Positions 52,834-62,110 of a stretch of 64,000 nt of DNA are shown here, one piece after another. Source of the DNA: Eubacterium sp. MSJ-33 (GTDB taxonomy: Bacteria; Bacillota; Clostridia; Lachnospirales; Lachnospiraceae); NCBI RefSeq assembly GCF_022174665.1, contig NZ_CP076562.1, forward strand, positions 994,001-1,058,000. Direction: 5' to 3'. The notes under the pieces are model-generated. The model was not told the DNA's origin. It was given only the letters and a program-made list of their open reading frames with translations, and did no database searches. Position numbers and translations under genes: made by a program. Each line of letters opens with the position of its first letter. Position 1 is the stretch's first letter.

Positions 52834-54711
52834 CTATTTCACATATTGGTTATACACTTCTGACACCTGTTCAACCAGACTCTCTGCATCTATCTGCATA
52901 TGATGCCGAAGTTCCGGAATCGCCCCTTGTGGCACACTTGGAAGCGGAATCGCTCCACTGATAAACCGATAGTTCTCCGGATTTCCTTTTCGTGCCAGAT
53001 AAAATTCCAGTTTTTCACTGTATCCACCCTGCACAATCGTATCTTCCAATGTCACAAATATCGTATGTGTCTGCATAAGCCGGTCAATCAATTCGGTATC
53101 AAGCATCGATTCAAACCGTACATTGATCAGGCTGACAGGAATCTGCATCACCCGTAACTGTTCAACCAGCCGGTCAGCTTCCTCCATCATATGTCCACAC
53201 GAAAATACTGCAACACCATTTTCTTCCTGTATGACTTCACTTTTTCCATAGACAATCGGATCCTGCTTATCTGCATGTCCCTTATATGCGCTGCCACGCG
53301 GATAACGAATAGCAATCGGTCCATCATGCTCATACGCATAATCAAGCATCGCTTCCAATTCATAGCGGTTCTTCGGTGCAAGCACTGTCATATGCGGCAT
53401 ATGTGACAGATATGCCAGATCATAGATGCCCTGATGTGTCTCTCCATCCTGTCCGACAAGTCCTGCACGGTCGATTGCAAAAATCACATGCAGGTTCTGC
53501 AGACAGACATCATGCAGAATCTGATCATATGCACGCTGCAAAAATGAAGAATAAATTGCCACGACCGGCACCATACCTGCCGCTGCCATGCCAGCCGCGA
53601 ATGTCACGGCATGCTGTTCTGCAATTCCCACATCAAAAAAGCGTGTCGGATATGCCTCCTCAAACCGGATTAATCCGGTTCCCTGTGCCATCGCTGCTGT
53701 GATTGCCGTCAGTTCTTCATGTCTGCTGCCTATCTCCACGATTTTCTTTGCGAAAATGTCTGTATAGCAGCTTGTTTTTTTCGCTGCCAGCACCTTTCCG
53801 GTTGCCTTATCAAACGGTGCAATTCCATGGAAATAATCCGGATGCCTCTCAGCATAGCCATACCCTTTTCCCTTTTTCGTTTTCACATGGATAATAATCG
53901 GTTTGTCCAGTCGAAATGCATGCTGAAACGTCGTGATCATCTGATTGATATCGTGACCATCAATCGGTCCGACATATGTGATGCCAAGTTCTTCAAAGAA
54001 CATTCCCGGCACCAAAAACTGTTTGATATTATCCTTTGAACGCTTCAACACCTTTGCAATCTTCTTTCCGGTTTTTGACCCCATCAGACTGCTCTCCACA
54101 CCGGTTTTTAACTCATTATATGCATTGCCAAGCCGGATTTCGTTTAAATACTTGGATAAGCCACCGACATTTTTGCCGATAGACATGTTATTATCATTGA
54201 TCACAACCACGCATCCGGTCTTTAACTGCGCAAGACCATTTAAAGCCTCATATGCCATACCACCGGTCAGGGATCCGTCCCCGATCACAACTGCAACCTT
54301 CTCATCTCCGCCACGGAGATCCCGTGCCATCGCGTATCCCATTGCCGCCGAGATTCCGGTTGAGCTATGCCCGGTATCAAACGCATCACAAGCACTCTCA
54401 TTACGTTTCGGAAATCCGCTTAACCCATCATATTGCCGAAGAGTATCAAAAGCTTCCTTCCTGCCAGTCAGGATTTTATGTGTATACGACTGATGTCCCA
54501 CATCAAATATCAGCTTATCTTCCGGAAAATTCATCACCGCATGCAGCGCCATCGTAAGCTCCACCGTACCAAGGTTCGAAGCCAGATGCCCTCCATGTTC
54601 ACTTACTTTCTCGATTAAAAACTCCCGGATTTCTTCTGCTAATACAGGATAATCCTGTCTTTCTATCTGCTTAATATCGTTTTCTTTTGTTATCTTCTCT
54701 AACATCTGCAT
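52834..54711 (-). CDS. dxs: 1-deoxy-D-xylulose-5-phosphate synthase
   Basis: Dxs opens the non-mevalonate isoprenoid route by joining pyruvate and glyceraldehyde-3-phosphate. The 625-residue transketolase-like enzyme has HLASNLGTVELTMALH near residue 41, DVGHQSYTHKILTGR, the thiamine diphosphate motif GDGSLTGGMAYEALN and the catalytic Glu region FFDVGIAEQHAVTFAAGMA. Length is normal. ispA is directly upstream, matching the pathway. An alternative ATG lies two codons in. Confidence 0.98.
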   Translation of the reverse strand: MQMLEKITKENDIKQIERQDYPVLAEEIREFLIEKVSEHGGHLASNLGTVELTMALHAVMNFPEDKLIFDVGHQSYTHKILTGRKEAFDTLRQYDGLSGFPKRNESACDAFDTGHSSTGISAAMGYAMARDLRGGDEKVAVVIGDGSLTGGMAYEALNGLAQLKTGCVVVINDNNMSIGKNVGGLSKYLNEIRLGNAYNELKTGVESSLMGSKTGKKIAKVLKRSKDNIKQFLVPGMFFEELGITYVGPIDGHDINQMITTFQHAFRLDKPIIIHVKTKKGKGYGYAERHPDYFHGIAPFDKATGKVLAAKKTSCYTDIFAKKIVEIGSRHEELTAITAAMAQGTGLIRFEEAYPTRFFDVGIAEQHAVTFAAGMAAAGMVPVVAIYSSFLQRAYDQILHDVCLQNLHVIFAIDRAGLVGQDGETHQGIYDLAYLSHMPHMTVLAPKNRYELEAMLDYAYEHDGPIAIRYPRGSAYKGHADKQDPIVYGKSEVIQEENGVAVFSCGHMMEEADRLVEQLRVMQIPVSLINVRFESMLDTELIDRLMQTHTIFVTLEDTIVQGGYSEKLEFYLARKGNPENYRFISGAIPLPSVPQGAIPELRHHMQIDAESLVEQVSEVYNQYVK

Positions 54712-54749
54712 TGTCTTTACCTGTCTTATATAACATCGTATACAATCGG

Positions 54750-55637
54750 TTAATGGTCACGGTTGATCAGACTTTTCACAAGTGCGATCATATCCGCCTT
54801 TGCCTCCGCATCAAATACGCTTATATTCTCCAATATGGAAACCGCCTTTTGGGACATCTCTGACACATACTGTTTTGCAGCATCCATCCCATGCAGTGTC
54901 ACATATGTAATCTTATGATTTTTATCATCGGAATGAATCGGCTTTCCAAGTACCTGCTCGTTACCAACAAGATCCAGGATATCATCCTGTACCTGAAATG
55001 CAAGTCCGACTGCATATGCCGCCTCTTCAAGCTGTGCCACAACCATATCCTCCGCACCGGCAAGATACGCGCCACACATGCAGGCCGCTGCGATTAAAGC
55101 ACCTGTTTTATTCTCGTAGATGAATGCAAGCTGTGCCTCATTCATTGGCATCCCGGCGCGCTCCACATCCAAAACCTGTCCACCAACCATACCATAGATA
55201 CCTGCTTTTTTTGCAAGCACGGCAAATGCCTTCTCTACATTGACATCACCCGGCTTGACAGAAAATCCCAGACAGGCTGTCTCAAATGCAAAGTTTAACA
55301 ATGCATCTCCGGCTAAAATTGCCATATCCTCACCAAACTTGACATGCACGGTCGGAAGTCCTCTTCGCAGCTCATCATTGTCCATTGCCGGAAGATCATC
55401 ATGAACGAGTGAATATGTATGAATCATCTCCATTGCTGCCATAAATGGACGCACCAGTGCCTCCTCCGGTTCAGCCGCAAACATATCGTAGCACAGACGG
55501 AGCATCATCGGACGAAGTCTTTTTCCACCTGCTTTTACCGCATAATTCATCGCAGCAAGCACCGTCTTCTGGTGCCCTTCTTCTGCAGGCATATATGGTT
55601 GTATCATCTGTTCAATTACCTTGGCATCATACTTCAT
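54750..55637 (-). CDS. ispA: Polyprenyl synthetase (farnesyl/geranylgeranyl diphosphate synthase)
   Basis: The enzyme condenses isopentenyl diphosphate units. The 295-residue protein has the first Asp-rich motif LVHDDLPAMDNDELRRG near residues 79-95 and the second FQVQDDILDLVGN near 219-231, with GGKRLRPMM for substrate binding. The type matches short-chain IspA. Its start overlaps the end of xseB by 11 bases. Confidence 0.96.
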   Translation of the reverse strand: MKYDAKVIEQMIQPYMPAEEGHQKTVLAAMNYAVKAGGKRLRPMMLRLCYDMFAAEPEEALVRPFMAAMEMIHTYSLVHDDLPAMDNDELRRGLPTVHVKFGEDMAILAGDALLNFAFETACLGFSVKPGDVNVEKAFAVLAKKAGIYGMVGGQVLDVERAGMPMNEAQLAFIYENKTGALIAAACMCGAYLAGAEDMVVAQLEEAAYAVGLAFQVQDDILDLVGNEQVLGKPIHSDDKNHKITYVTLHGMDAAKQYVSEMSQKAVSILENISVFDAEAKADMIALVKSLINRDH

Positions 55638-55827
55638 CTAATATCTTGATCTCCTTTTCCACACCTGCCAGTTCTTCCTTGCAGGCATTTGCAAGCTGTA
55701 CCCCTTCCGCATAAAACGTCATGGAATCCTTCAGATTCGTATCCGGATTTTCCAGAAGCTTATTGATTGCATCGAGCCGTGCAAATGCTTCCTCTATGTT
55801 AAATTCTTTCTTCTCATTTTCTGCCAT
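55627..55827 (-). CDS. xseB: Exodeoxyribonuclease VII small subunit
   Basis: The 66-residue helical protein matches XseB: FNIEEAFARLDAINKLLENP then SMTFYAEGVQLANACKEELA. It partners XseA, whose gene ends 16 bases upstream. GGAG precedes the ATG. Small size and order (xseA-xseB-ispA) are standard. Confidence 0.96.
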   Translation of the reverse strand: MAENEKKEFNIEEAFARLDAINKLLENPDTNLKDSMTFYAEGVQLANACKEELAGVEKEIKILDEV

Positions 55828-55842
55828 TTTATCGTATTCTCC

Positions 55843-57174
55843 CTATCGTCCATCTTCACTTATATCCACGGAAACAACTGTCGCATGAATTCTGCCATCA
55901 TGCAAAGTAACATCCAGCGAATCTCCTACCTGCGTCTGGCTTGCCGACATCACCGGTTTTCCCTCCGACTCGAGATAACCAAATCCTCCAATCAGTTTCG
56001 CCGTCGGTGCATTTCCATGCAATCGTGTCAACTGCAAGCATAATCGGTGTTCATAATCTTTATAGCGAAGCCCGATCTGCGCACGCAATTTCTCCTGATA
56101 CTGCGCAAGCTTCTCTTGATTCTTCTCAAGCTTTGCCTTCGGATTTAAGACCGCAAGCTGCTGCATATACATCTGCAGCTTCGTCCCCTTCTCCTGCATA
56201 CGCCCCTTCATACGGATGCGCATTTCTTTTTCTCCTGCTGCAAGCCGAGTCTGATATAAATTCTTCTTATTCGTCACATGATAGTTCATCGTGCGCATAT
56301 ACTGATGAATCAAATGTAAAATATCATCAATAGATGGCACGGCTGCCGTTGCCGCTGCCGTTGGTGTCTCCACACGAAGATCTGCCGCATCATCTGCCAG
56401 AGAAGTATCACCTTCATGTCCGGTTCCGGATATGATCGGTGTCTTCGCTGCATAGATTGCCCGAACGACCGTCTCATCATCAAACACTTCCAGATCTTCT
56501 CTCGATCCACCACCTCGTCCGATGATGATCGTATCCACGCCCATCGCATCCAGTCTGCGGATTCCCTGCACGATCAGTTCCCGCGCATTTTCACCCTGTG
56601 CTCTTGCATCACAGACAATCATCTGCACATAAGGATTTCGTTTTTTTGAAACACTCATGATATCCTTGTATGCATTGGTGCCAATTGATATTACCACCCC
56701 AACCTTCCGCGGATACTTCGGAATCGGCTTTTTGATTGCCGTGTCAAAGATACCTTCCTGTCCAAGTTTCTTTTTTAACTCTGCATATGCATCGCCATGC
56801 CAGCCGCGTTCTTCTCTCTTTTGCACTGAGACCGCATTGACACTATATTCACTCTTGACATCGTAAATAGAACAGCTTCCCCTTACGATTAGAATATCAC
56901 CCTGATTAATGGGTGGAAGCTTCAGTTTCTCCACAATGCTTCTCCACACATTCACCTTGATAATTCCTTTATAAGATACTGTCTCATTCTGTCCTTCCGG
57001 TGTCGTACAGTCTTTGAGTGTGATATACAAATGCCCCGTCGGTCCCTTGCTGAAACTTGATACCTCACCTTCCAGACAGATATTCTTTAACAGGTAATCC
57101 TGTTTAATAATATTGCCTATATAAGTATTTACTTCACAGACAGAAAGAATTTTCTTTCCATTTTCTACTCTCAT
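55843..57174 (-). CDS. xseA: Exodeoxyribonuclease VII large subunit
   Basis: XseA with XseB degrades single-stranded DNA to oligonucleotides. The 443-residue protein has the N-terminal OB fold (SVCEVNTYIGNIIKQDYLLK, VSSFSKGPTGHLYITLK) and the catalytic region with TIIIGRGGGSREDLEVFDDE near residues 215-234, followed by coiled coil. The start overlaps the end of nusB by 4 bases (ATGA-type). Confidence 0.97.
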   Translation of the reverse strand: MRVENGKKILSVCEVNTYIGNIIKQDYLLKNICLEGEVSSFSKGPTGHLYITLKDCTTPEGQNETVSYKGIIKVNVWRSIVEKLKLPPINQGDILIVRGSCSIYDVKSEYSVNAVSVQKREERGWHGDAYAELKKKLGQEGIFDTAIKKPIPKYPRKVGVVISIGTNAYKDIMSVSKKRNPYVQMIVCDARAQGENARELIVQGIRRLDAMGVDTIIIGRGGGSREDLEVFDDETVVRAIYAAKTPIISGTGHEGDTSLADDAADLRVETPTAAATAAVPSIDDILHLIHQYMRTMNYHVTNKKNLYQTRLAAGEKEMRIRMKGRMQEKGTKLQMYMQQLAVLNPKAKLEKNQEKLAQYQEKLRAQIGLRYKDYEHRLCLQLTRLHGNAPTAKLIGGFGYLESEGKPVMSASQTQVGDSLDVTLHDGRIHATVVSVDISEDGR

Positions 57175-57617
57175 GGTTCCTCAACCTTTGCCAGTACCGC
57201 ATTGATAAATCCGCTTGCATCCGGATTACAATATTTCTTTGCCAGTTCCACCGCCTCATTGATTGCTACGCGGAATGGTACTTCCTCGTCATAAAGCATC
57301 TCGTAGAGTGCCAGACGCAGGATTGCAAGTTCCGGCTTTCCAAGTCTGCCAATCTGCCATCCATCAGAAATCTCACTGATCTTCTCGTCGAGTGTCGGGA
57401 TCATAGCAAGTATCTTATGTGATTTCTCATCGATATATGCCAGATCTTCCTCTTTTACTTTTCCTGCTTCCGTCACGGCGATATCCTCCGGATCATCCTC
57501 CGGTTCGCCGATTCTTCCTACCGAAAATCGAATCTGTTCTTCCATGTCTTCCTGACTGTTGAAAGCTGCCTTAAATACAATCAGAAAAATATTTTCTCGT
57601 ATTGCTCGTCTTGTCAT
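57171..57617 (-). CDS. nusB: Transcription antitermination factor NusB
   Basis: NusB with NusE binds boxA RNA in rRNA antitermination. The 148-residue helical protein has the family ends: TRRAIRENIFLIVFKAAF at the N-terminus and RLALYEMLYDEEVPFRVAIN with EAVELAKKYCNPDASGFINA at the C-terminus. It is 11 bases after the Asp23-type gene and overlaps xseA. Confidence 0.97.
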   Translation of the reverse strand: MTRRAIRENIFLIVFKAAFNSQEDMEEQIRFSVGRIGEPEDDPEDIAVTEAGKVKEEDLAYIDEKSHKILAMIPTLDEKISEISDGWQIGRLGKPELAILRLALYEMLYDEEVPFRVAINEAVELAKKYCNPDASGFINAVLAKVEEP

Positions 57618-57628
57618 AATTAACCGCC

Positions 57629-57991
57629 TTACTCTTTATTCATTTTGATGCCGGATACAACTACATTTACAACGCGCACATGAAGACCTGTCATGTTCTC
57701 GATTGCCTGCTTTACCTTCTCCTGCACACCTTCGGATACTTTCTTGATGCTTGTACCATACTCAACTTCCAAAGAAACATCTACAACAACATTTCCATCT
57801 GTAATCTCTACTTTCACACCATTGGCAAGATTCTTCTTACCAAGCTTCGCTACAAGTTCCTTGGAGATATTACCTGTCAGCTTGGAAACACCTTCTACCT
57901 CGATTGCCGCAATTCCTGCGATGGATGCCACCACGCCATCAGCTATACTGATTTTACCAATCTTTTCTTCTTCATTTATCATATCGCTCAT
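57629..57991 (-). CDS. Asp23/Gls24 family protein (YqhY type)
   Basis: The 120-residue protein begins GKISIADGVVASIAGIAAIE and continues with NGVKVEITDGNVVVDVSLEV and a C-terminal MTGLHVRVVNVVVSGIKM, the Asp23 fold pattern. The YqhY-type member in front of nusB is linked in Bacillus to lipid/acetyl-CoA carboxylase control. AAGGAGG precedes the ATG. It is the first gene of the nusB-xseA-xseB-ispA-dxs row and follows its own promoter. Confidence 0.93.
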   Translation of the reverse strand: MSDMINEEEKIGKISIADGVVASIAGIAAIEVEGVSKLTGNISKELVAKLGKKNLANGVKVEITDGNVVVDVSLEVEYGTSIKKVSEGVQEKVKQAIENMTGLHVRVVNVVVSGIKMNKE

Positions 57992-58045
57992 AATTGCCTC
58001 CTTATCATATTCTTCTATGTTTCTATATCATTGCATATGTAAAAT

Positions 58046-58074
58046 ATTATACCCAATTTGTGCATATTATGCAA
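58046..58074 (-). promoter_or_regulatory. Promoter for the Asp23-nusB row
   Basis: On the minus strand TTGCAT (58069-58074) and TATAAT (58046-58051) are 17 bases apart, just behind the spoIIIA terminator. Confidence 0.7.
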
Positions 58075-58076
58075 CC

Positions 58077-58105
58077 AAAAAGCCCTGCATCCCTGCAAGG
58101 CTTTT
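58077..58105 (-). terminator. Intrinsic terminator after spoIIIAH
   Basis: AAAAGCC(C)TGCA pairs with TGCA(A)GGCTTTT across a 4-base loop and is followed on the minus strand by a T-run. It ends the spoIIIA operon. Confidence 0.85.
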
Positions 58106-58125
58106 CATAAAATACTGAAATATTA

Positions 58126-58767
58126 TTACTGCGCAAGTGTAATTACAATTTCTTCCACTGCACATCCGGTCTTTCTTGTTACAACATCCTCAACCTGTGC
58201 CCGTTTTTCGTCCGGCAGATCCGTACAATTTAAAACGACATCCACACTTCCATCCCCAATCGATACGATTGCATCTCCAAATCCTTTCGCTGCAAGAATA
58301 GCCTCTGCCTCCTGCTCTTTTTCCGCATCTTCTGTCAGCTTCACATATGCATTCGTCGCTTCCTGCACCGCTTGTGCATCCATCCCATCGCCATTGATGA
58401 TCTCAAGCAGATTCTCCTTATTCTGGCTCCGGCTCTGCTCCCGGTTTAATTTAATCGACACAAAATTATTTGCTGCATTCGCAGAAGTAAGTACCGCTTC
58501 TCCGATTTTATCTTCCGCTGAATTTAATTCGATATATTCATCTTCGGAAAGCTCTGACACGGTCAGCTCCCCGGAAACAATTTCTGCCGGTTTTGCATCC
58601 GTCATCGTCTGCAGCTGTTCTTCCGCAAATGCAGATTCTGTCGGCTGCGACTCTCCCGGCGCTAAATCCAGCTTATTTCCGGAGAAATTTATGTAGCCCG
58701 CTACACCAAGTAATACCGTGAGTGCCCCAATGATAATCTGGTTTCGTTTCATGGTTTTCTTTTTCAT
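58126..58767 (-). CDS. spoIIIAH: Stage III sporulation protein AH
   Basis: SpoIIIAH is the mother-cell half of the channel; its YscJ/FliF-like domain meets SpoIIQ of the forespore across the septal space. The 213-residue protein has one membrane segment near residues 11-29 and the ring-forming domain at the end (QAVQEATNAYVKLTEDAEKE, AKGFGDAIVSIGDGSVDVVL). The middle is acidic and variable. It is the last gene of the operon, 10 bases after spoIIIAG. Confidence 0.95.
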   Translation of the reverse strand: MKKKTMKRNQIIIGALTVLLGVAGYINFSGNKLDLAPGESQPTESAFAEEQLQTMTDAKPAEIVSGELTVSELSEDEYIELNSAEDKIGEAVLTSANAANNFVSIKLNREQSRSQNKENLLEIINGDGMDAQAVQEATNAYVKLTEDAEKEQEAEAILAAKGFGDAIVSIGDGSVDVVLNCTDLPDEKRAQVEDVVTRKTGCAVEEIVITLAQ

Positions 58768-58777
58768 AAAACCCTCC

Positions 58778-59173
58778 CTAATTTTTTACCAAAACCGCCA
58801 CTTTATGTGCCGGCAGATCAAATAATGCGCACACTGCCAAAGTAATATCTGCAATTGTTGTATCCGAGACCACTTCCCGTCTGACCGTGATCAGCACACC
58901 TGTAATCGTCTCTCCCACGCTTGAACCATAATAGGTCTGCTTATGCTCTCCTGCATAGATCAGCACGTCAATCATGTCCTCTCCATAGGTATCCGTCAGC
59001 AGTGCCCGCAGACGATCTTCATAGGAATTGACGGTCTCTGTTGTAGCGACTGTTCCCACCGTTCCCATGTTCAACGACTTTTGCGGCATCACAATCACCA
59101 GCAGCAAAATACCACACAATACAACCAGAATCACCTTGTTCCATTTTTCGTTTTTCTTGAATTTCCACTCCAT
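58778..59173 (-). CDS. spoIIIAG: Stage III sporulation protein AG
   Basis: SpoIIIAG forms a large ring in the intermembrane space. The 131-residue protein has a basic start (KFKKNEKWNK), one membrane segment (about residues 13-30) and a C-terminal ring domain (YEDRLRALLTDTYGEDMIDV, GVLITVRREVVSDTTIADI). It is somewhat shorter than the Bacillus protein (about 230). It begins 4 bases after spoIIIAF. Confidence 0.93.
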   Translation of the reverse strand: MEWKFKKNEKWNKVILVVLCGILLLVIVMPQKSLNMGTVGTVATTETVNSYEDRLRALLTDTYGEDMIDVLIYAGEHKQTYYGSSVGETITGVLITVRREVVSDTTIADITLAVCALFDLPAHKVAVLVKN

Positions 59174-59177
59174 ATTC

Positions 59178-59669
59178 TCACCGTCTTACTACATATATAC
59201 GAACATCATCCAGATTATAGACATCTGAAATGTATTTTTTTATTTCTTTTTCCATATCATCTGTTGCCATATTATTGGTCAGATAGATCGTACATTGCAA
59301 CAAGGTTCCTTCTGTATCGGTAATAATTGCAACATCTTCCACCGGATATGATGCAAGTTCTTTTTTTATTCCCTCCCGAAATCCCATACCATAATAATCC
59401 GTAATACTTCCGCCAACACCTGCCGCTGACTCCTGACTCTCAATATGAGAAAACTCATTTAACAACTCCTGCAGATCTCCACTTCCAAAATCGAACAAAA
59501 ATTTCAACGGACTTGCCAGAAGCACGATTACAACCAGTCCGATAAAATAACGAATATATTGTTTATACTGGTTTGATGGTGCCATATGTGTGACAATCGT
59601 CGCCAGCAATAAATAAAAAATCAGACTTTTCATCCACCCAAACAGCACCTGCTCACCCTCCTGTTCCAT
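59178..59669 (-). CDS. spoIIIAF: Stage III sporulation protein AF
   Basis: The 163-residue membrane protein has two membrane helices near residues 10-30 and 35-57 (YIRYFIGLVVIVLLASPLKF) and a soluble domain ending IKKYISDVYNLDDVRIYVV, with a ring-building-motif-like fold in known structures. It overlaps spoIIIAE by 17 bases. Order and size identify it. Confidence 0.92.
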   Translation of the reverse strand: MEQEGEQVLFGWMKSLIFYLLLATIVTHMAPSNQYKQYIRYFIGLVVIVLLASPLKFLFDFGSGDLQELLNEFSHIESQESAAGVGGSITDYYGMGFREGIKKELASYPVEDVAIITDTEGTLLQCTIYLTNNMATDDMEKEIKKYISDVYNLDDVRIYVVRR

Positions 59670-60933
59670 TCGTTACACCTGTCATAATCGCAAGTGTAAT
59701 GATAAAAAGCACCAATGCACTTGCAAGTGCCTGCATCAGCATTCCAATTCCATGTGCCAGCGCCGCCGTACCATCTACATAACGCTTATCTCCCATCGGC
59801 TGGATCAGTGCCGTGGTGATCCGCACGGTAAACATCAACAAAAAAAGTTGAATCACTGGTGCCAGACAGATACCTGACAAAATTAAAATTCCTGCAACGC
59901 CGATACTGTTTTTAATAATCATTCCGCAAGCCAGATATGTTCCGGCAAGCACCGATACAACACTTCCCGGAATCGCTGTCAATGCACGATTGACCGCCGA
60001 TTTTCCAATTCGATCCATCTGTGGCTCCAGCAGACCTTTAATCACATTTAGTCCGATGACGACGACTATGATTGTCCGCAAAATCCATTTTATCAGGCTT
60101 TGCACAAGCTCACACAGCTTTGAAAAACTGTCTTCCTTTTGCAGATTGTTGACCAGAGATACGATTACATAAAATTCGATCAGCGGCAGCACCAGACGTA
60201 TGATAACTGCCTGAATCAACCAGATACCGATCAATACAAGGTTGTAGGTTCCGCCTGCAGTTGCAGCATGTCCGACAAACTGCAGGACAAGCAGAAATGC
60301 AGGCACCAAAAGCCGAACCGCAACCAGCACTTTGTCAAGCGCGGCAAGCGTAATGGTATATGCCATAGAAAACGAAGTCAGAAGCAGCGAAGTCATTAGC
60401 ATATACGTAATATAAAATCCGTTCTCACTGATAAACCCGCCAGCAAATGAATTGGACAGATTCACAAAGATACTTCCAATCAGCACAATTCCAACCAGTT
60501 CCAAAAGCAGGCTTTTATTCTTCTGCAGCTCTCCGAAGAACACCTGGCTGATCGTTGCAAACAATGCTGAAAAAACAGATTTGCTATCCCCTTCCACCTG
60601 TTTTTTCACCATCTCTGAAACAGGCATTGACGTTGCAATCCCCTCCTGATTTAGGGCACGCTCCAGCTCGTCCAGATTTAACTCTTCAAAAATAACATCA
60701 TAGATAGATGAGGTATTCTCTTCCGTTGTTGCAGAAATGTTTTCTGTCACAGTCTCTGTCTCCTCAGACAGGTTATCCGGCTCCCGCCCTAATTCCGTTG
60801 TAACAGCCTGTTCTCCTGTCTCCTGTGCATACAAAACCCGTATACCAGAGTGTAAAAAAAGAAAAATGGCCAGTATTATTACCAGCCATCTGCAAGTAAA
60901 ATATGCAATTGTTCGTGTTGTCCGCCGGTCCAT
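59653..60933 (-). CDS. spoIIIAE: Stage III sporulation protein AE
   Basis: The 426-residue polytopic protein has an N-terminal signal-like segment (about residues 8-28), an outside region of about 100 residues, and eight or so membrane helices. Family sequence includes VLLIVGIVLIGSIFVNLSN-like helix and the C-terminal LALIQPMGDKRYVDG region. It is thought to be the export-gate-like component of the feeding channel. It starts 17 bases after spoIIIAD. Confidence 0.95.
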   Translation of the reverse strand: MDRRTTRTIAYFTCRWLVIILAIFLFLHSGIRVLYAQETGEQAVTTELGREPDNLSEETETVTENISATTEENTSSIYDVIFEELNLDELERALNQEGIATSMPVSEMVKKQVEGDSKSVFSALFATISQVFFGELQKNKSLLLELVGIVLIGSIFVNLSNSFAGGFISENGFYITYMLMTSLLLTSFSMAYTITLAALDKVLVAVRLLVPAFLLVLQFVGHAATAGGTYNLVLIGIWLIQAVIIRLVLPLIEFYVIVSLVNNLQKEDSFSKLCELVQSLIKWILRTIIVVVIGLNVIKGLLEPQMDRIGKSAVNRALTAIPGSVVSVLAGTYLACGMIIKNSIGVAGILILSGICLAPVIQLFLLMFTVRITTALIQPMGDKRYVDGTAALAHGIGMLMQALASALVLFIITLAIMTGVTNGTGG

Positions 60934-60949
60934 TCCGAAGTTCCTTCCA

Positions 60950-61336
60950 TCAATTGATCAACGCCAAAACAGTCTGCACGACCTGCATAAATACCGGAAG
61001 TGATACCACAAGCATCGTCAATTTTCCCAACAGCTCAATCTGAGAGGCAACCGCACTATACCCGGCATCCTTGCTGATACTCGCTGCGAACTCACAGATA
61101 TAGGCAATCCCAATCAATTTGACCAGAATTACCAGATAAGTACTGTCCATCCGGATCTTGTCTGTCAGTGTTTCAATGCCGGAAAGCATCACCCGCATCC
61201 GCGACACACAGATAAATAAAAGAACCAGACACACTGCAACACTGATAAATGCACTGTATTCCGGACTTTTTGATTTCAGGGACAACGCCAGGATGACTGC
61301 CACAATTGCAAACACCATTGTCACACCCAGATTCAT
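60950..61336 (-). CDS. spoIIIAD: Stage III sporulation protein AD
   Basis: The 128-residue protein has four membrane helices and the family motif YLVILVKLIGIAYICEFAAS near residues 67-86. It shows similarity to small type III export components, as known for SpoIIIAC/AD. It lies between AC and AE in the standard order. Confidence 0.95.
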   Translation of the reverse strand: MNLGVTMVFAIVAVILALSLKSKSPEYSAFISVAVCLVLLFICVSRMRVMLSGIETLTDKIRMDSTYLVILVKLIGIAYICEFAASISKDAGYSAVASQIELLGKLTMLVVSLPVFMQVVQTVLALIN

Positions 61337-61360
61337 GCTGCACCCTCCCTTAATATCTTT

Positions 61361-61555
61361 CTAAAATCCAAACAACGTGTTGATCTCCTGAAATAACTGA
61401 TTGACATAAGGGATGATCCATGTGAGAACAATAATCAACCCAGCAAGACTGACCAGATACGCCTGATCGTCTCTTCCGGAGTGCTTCAGCACTTGATTGA
61501 TCAGTGCCACAACAATCCCCACAGCTGCAATTTTAAATATCAACTGAATTGTCAT
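61361..61555 (-). CDS. spoIIIAC: Stage III sporulation protein AC
   Basis: The 64-residue protein has two membrane helices (about residues 5-22 and 32-53) with QVLKHSGRDDQAYLVSLAGL between them, the SpoIIIAC signature. It begins 19 bases after spoIIIAB. It is normal in size. Confidence 0.95.
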   Translation of the reverse strand: MTIQLIFKIAAVGIVVALINQVLKHSGRDDQAYLVSLAGLIIVLTWIIPYVNQLFQEINTLFGF

Positions 61556-61574
61556 CTACATTCCCCTGCATCTT

Positions 61575-62105
61575 CTAGATCAAGATTATAATCAACAGCA
61601 CACCCACTACCGTTCCTATCACAAATGCTACCTTCATCTGTTCCTTCGATGTAGACTCCAGCTCACGGATATGTCTGCCAAGATCTGTCTGCAACAATGC
61701 AAGACCTTCCTCCTGCGCCTGCACATCCAGATACCCGATTGTCTGTCCCAGGTTATATATATATTCGATATCCTCCTTTTTCAGACCGGACTTTTCATAT
61801 AACTCGTCCGCGTTTTTCATCCATATCTGATAGAAATCCGCTTCGGCGGCTCTCTCCTGCACCGGTGGCATATCCTGTATGTTCCTGAGTGATACTGAAA
61901 CCGCAGACAACCAATCCGCGTACGGCGCTTTACATTTTCTCGACACACGTGTAAATACCTGTGCCAGAATATCTCTGTGATAACGTAATTCTCCTGTCAG
62001 AAAGGAAAGGATCCGGGCGAATTCCTGCATCTCTTTCACACGTCTTCGAATTCCCATCGCCCGCAAGATTCCCATTGCCGTACAACCGCCAAACACCAAG
62101 GTCAT
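61575..62105 (-). CDS. spoIIIAB: Stage III sporulation protein AB
   Basis: The 176-residue protein resembles type II/IV secretion GspF-like subunits: a membrane helix at each end (about residues 1-15 and 157-175) and a helical cytoplasmic domain (MQEFARILSFLTGELRYHRD, GLALLQTDLGRHIRELES). It probably contacts the ATPase SpoIIIAA, whose gene ends 5 bases upstream. Confidence 0.95.
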   Translation of the reverse strand: MTLVFGGCTAMGILRAMGIRRRVKEMQEFARILSFLTGELRYHRDILAQVFTRVSRKCKAPYADWLSAVSVSLRNIQDMPPVQERAAEADFYQIWMKNADELYEKSGLKKEDIEYIYNLGQTIGYLDVQAQEEGLALLQTDLGRHIRELESTSKEQMKVAFVIGTVVGVLLIIILI

Positions 62106-62110
62106 CCCGA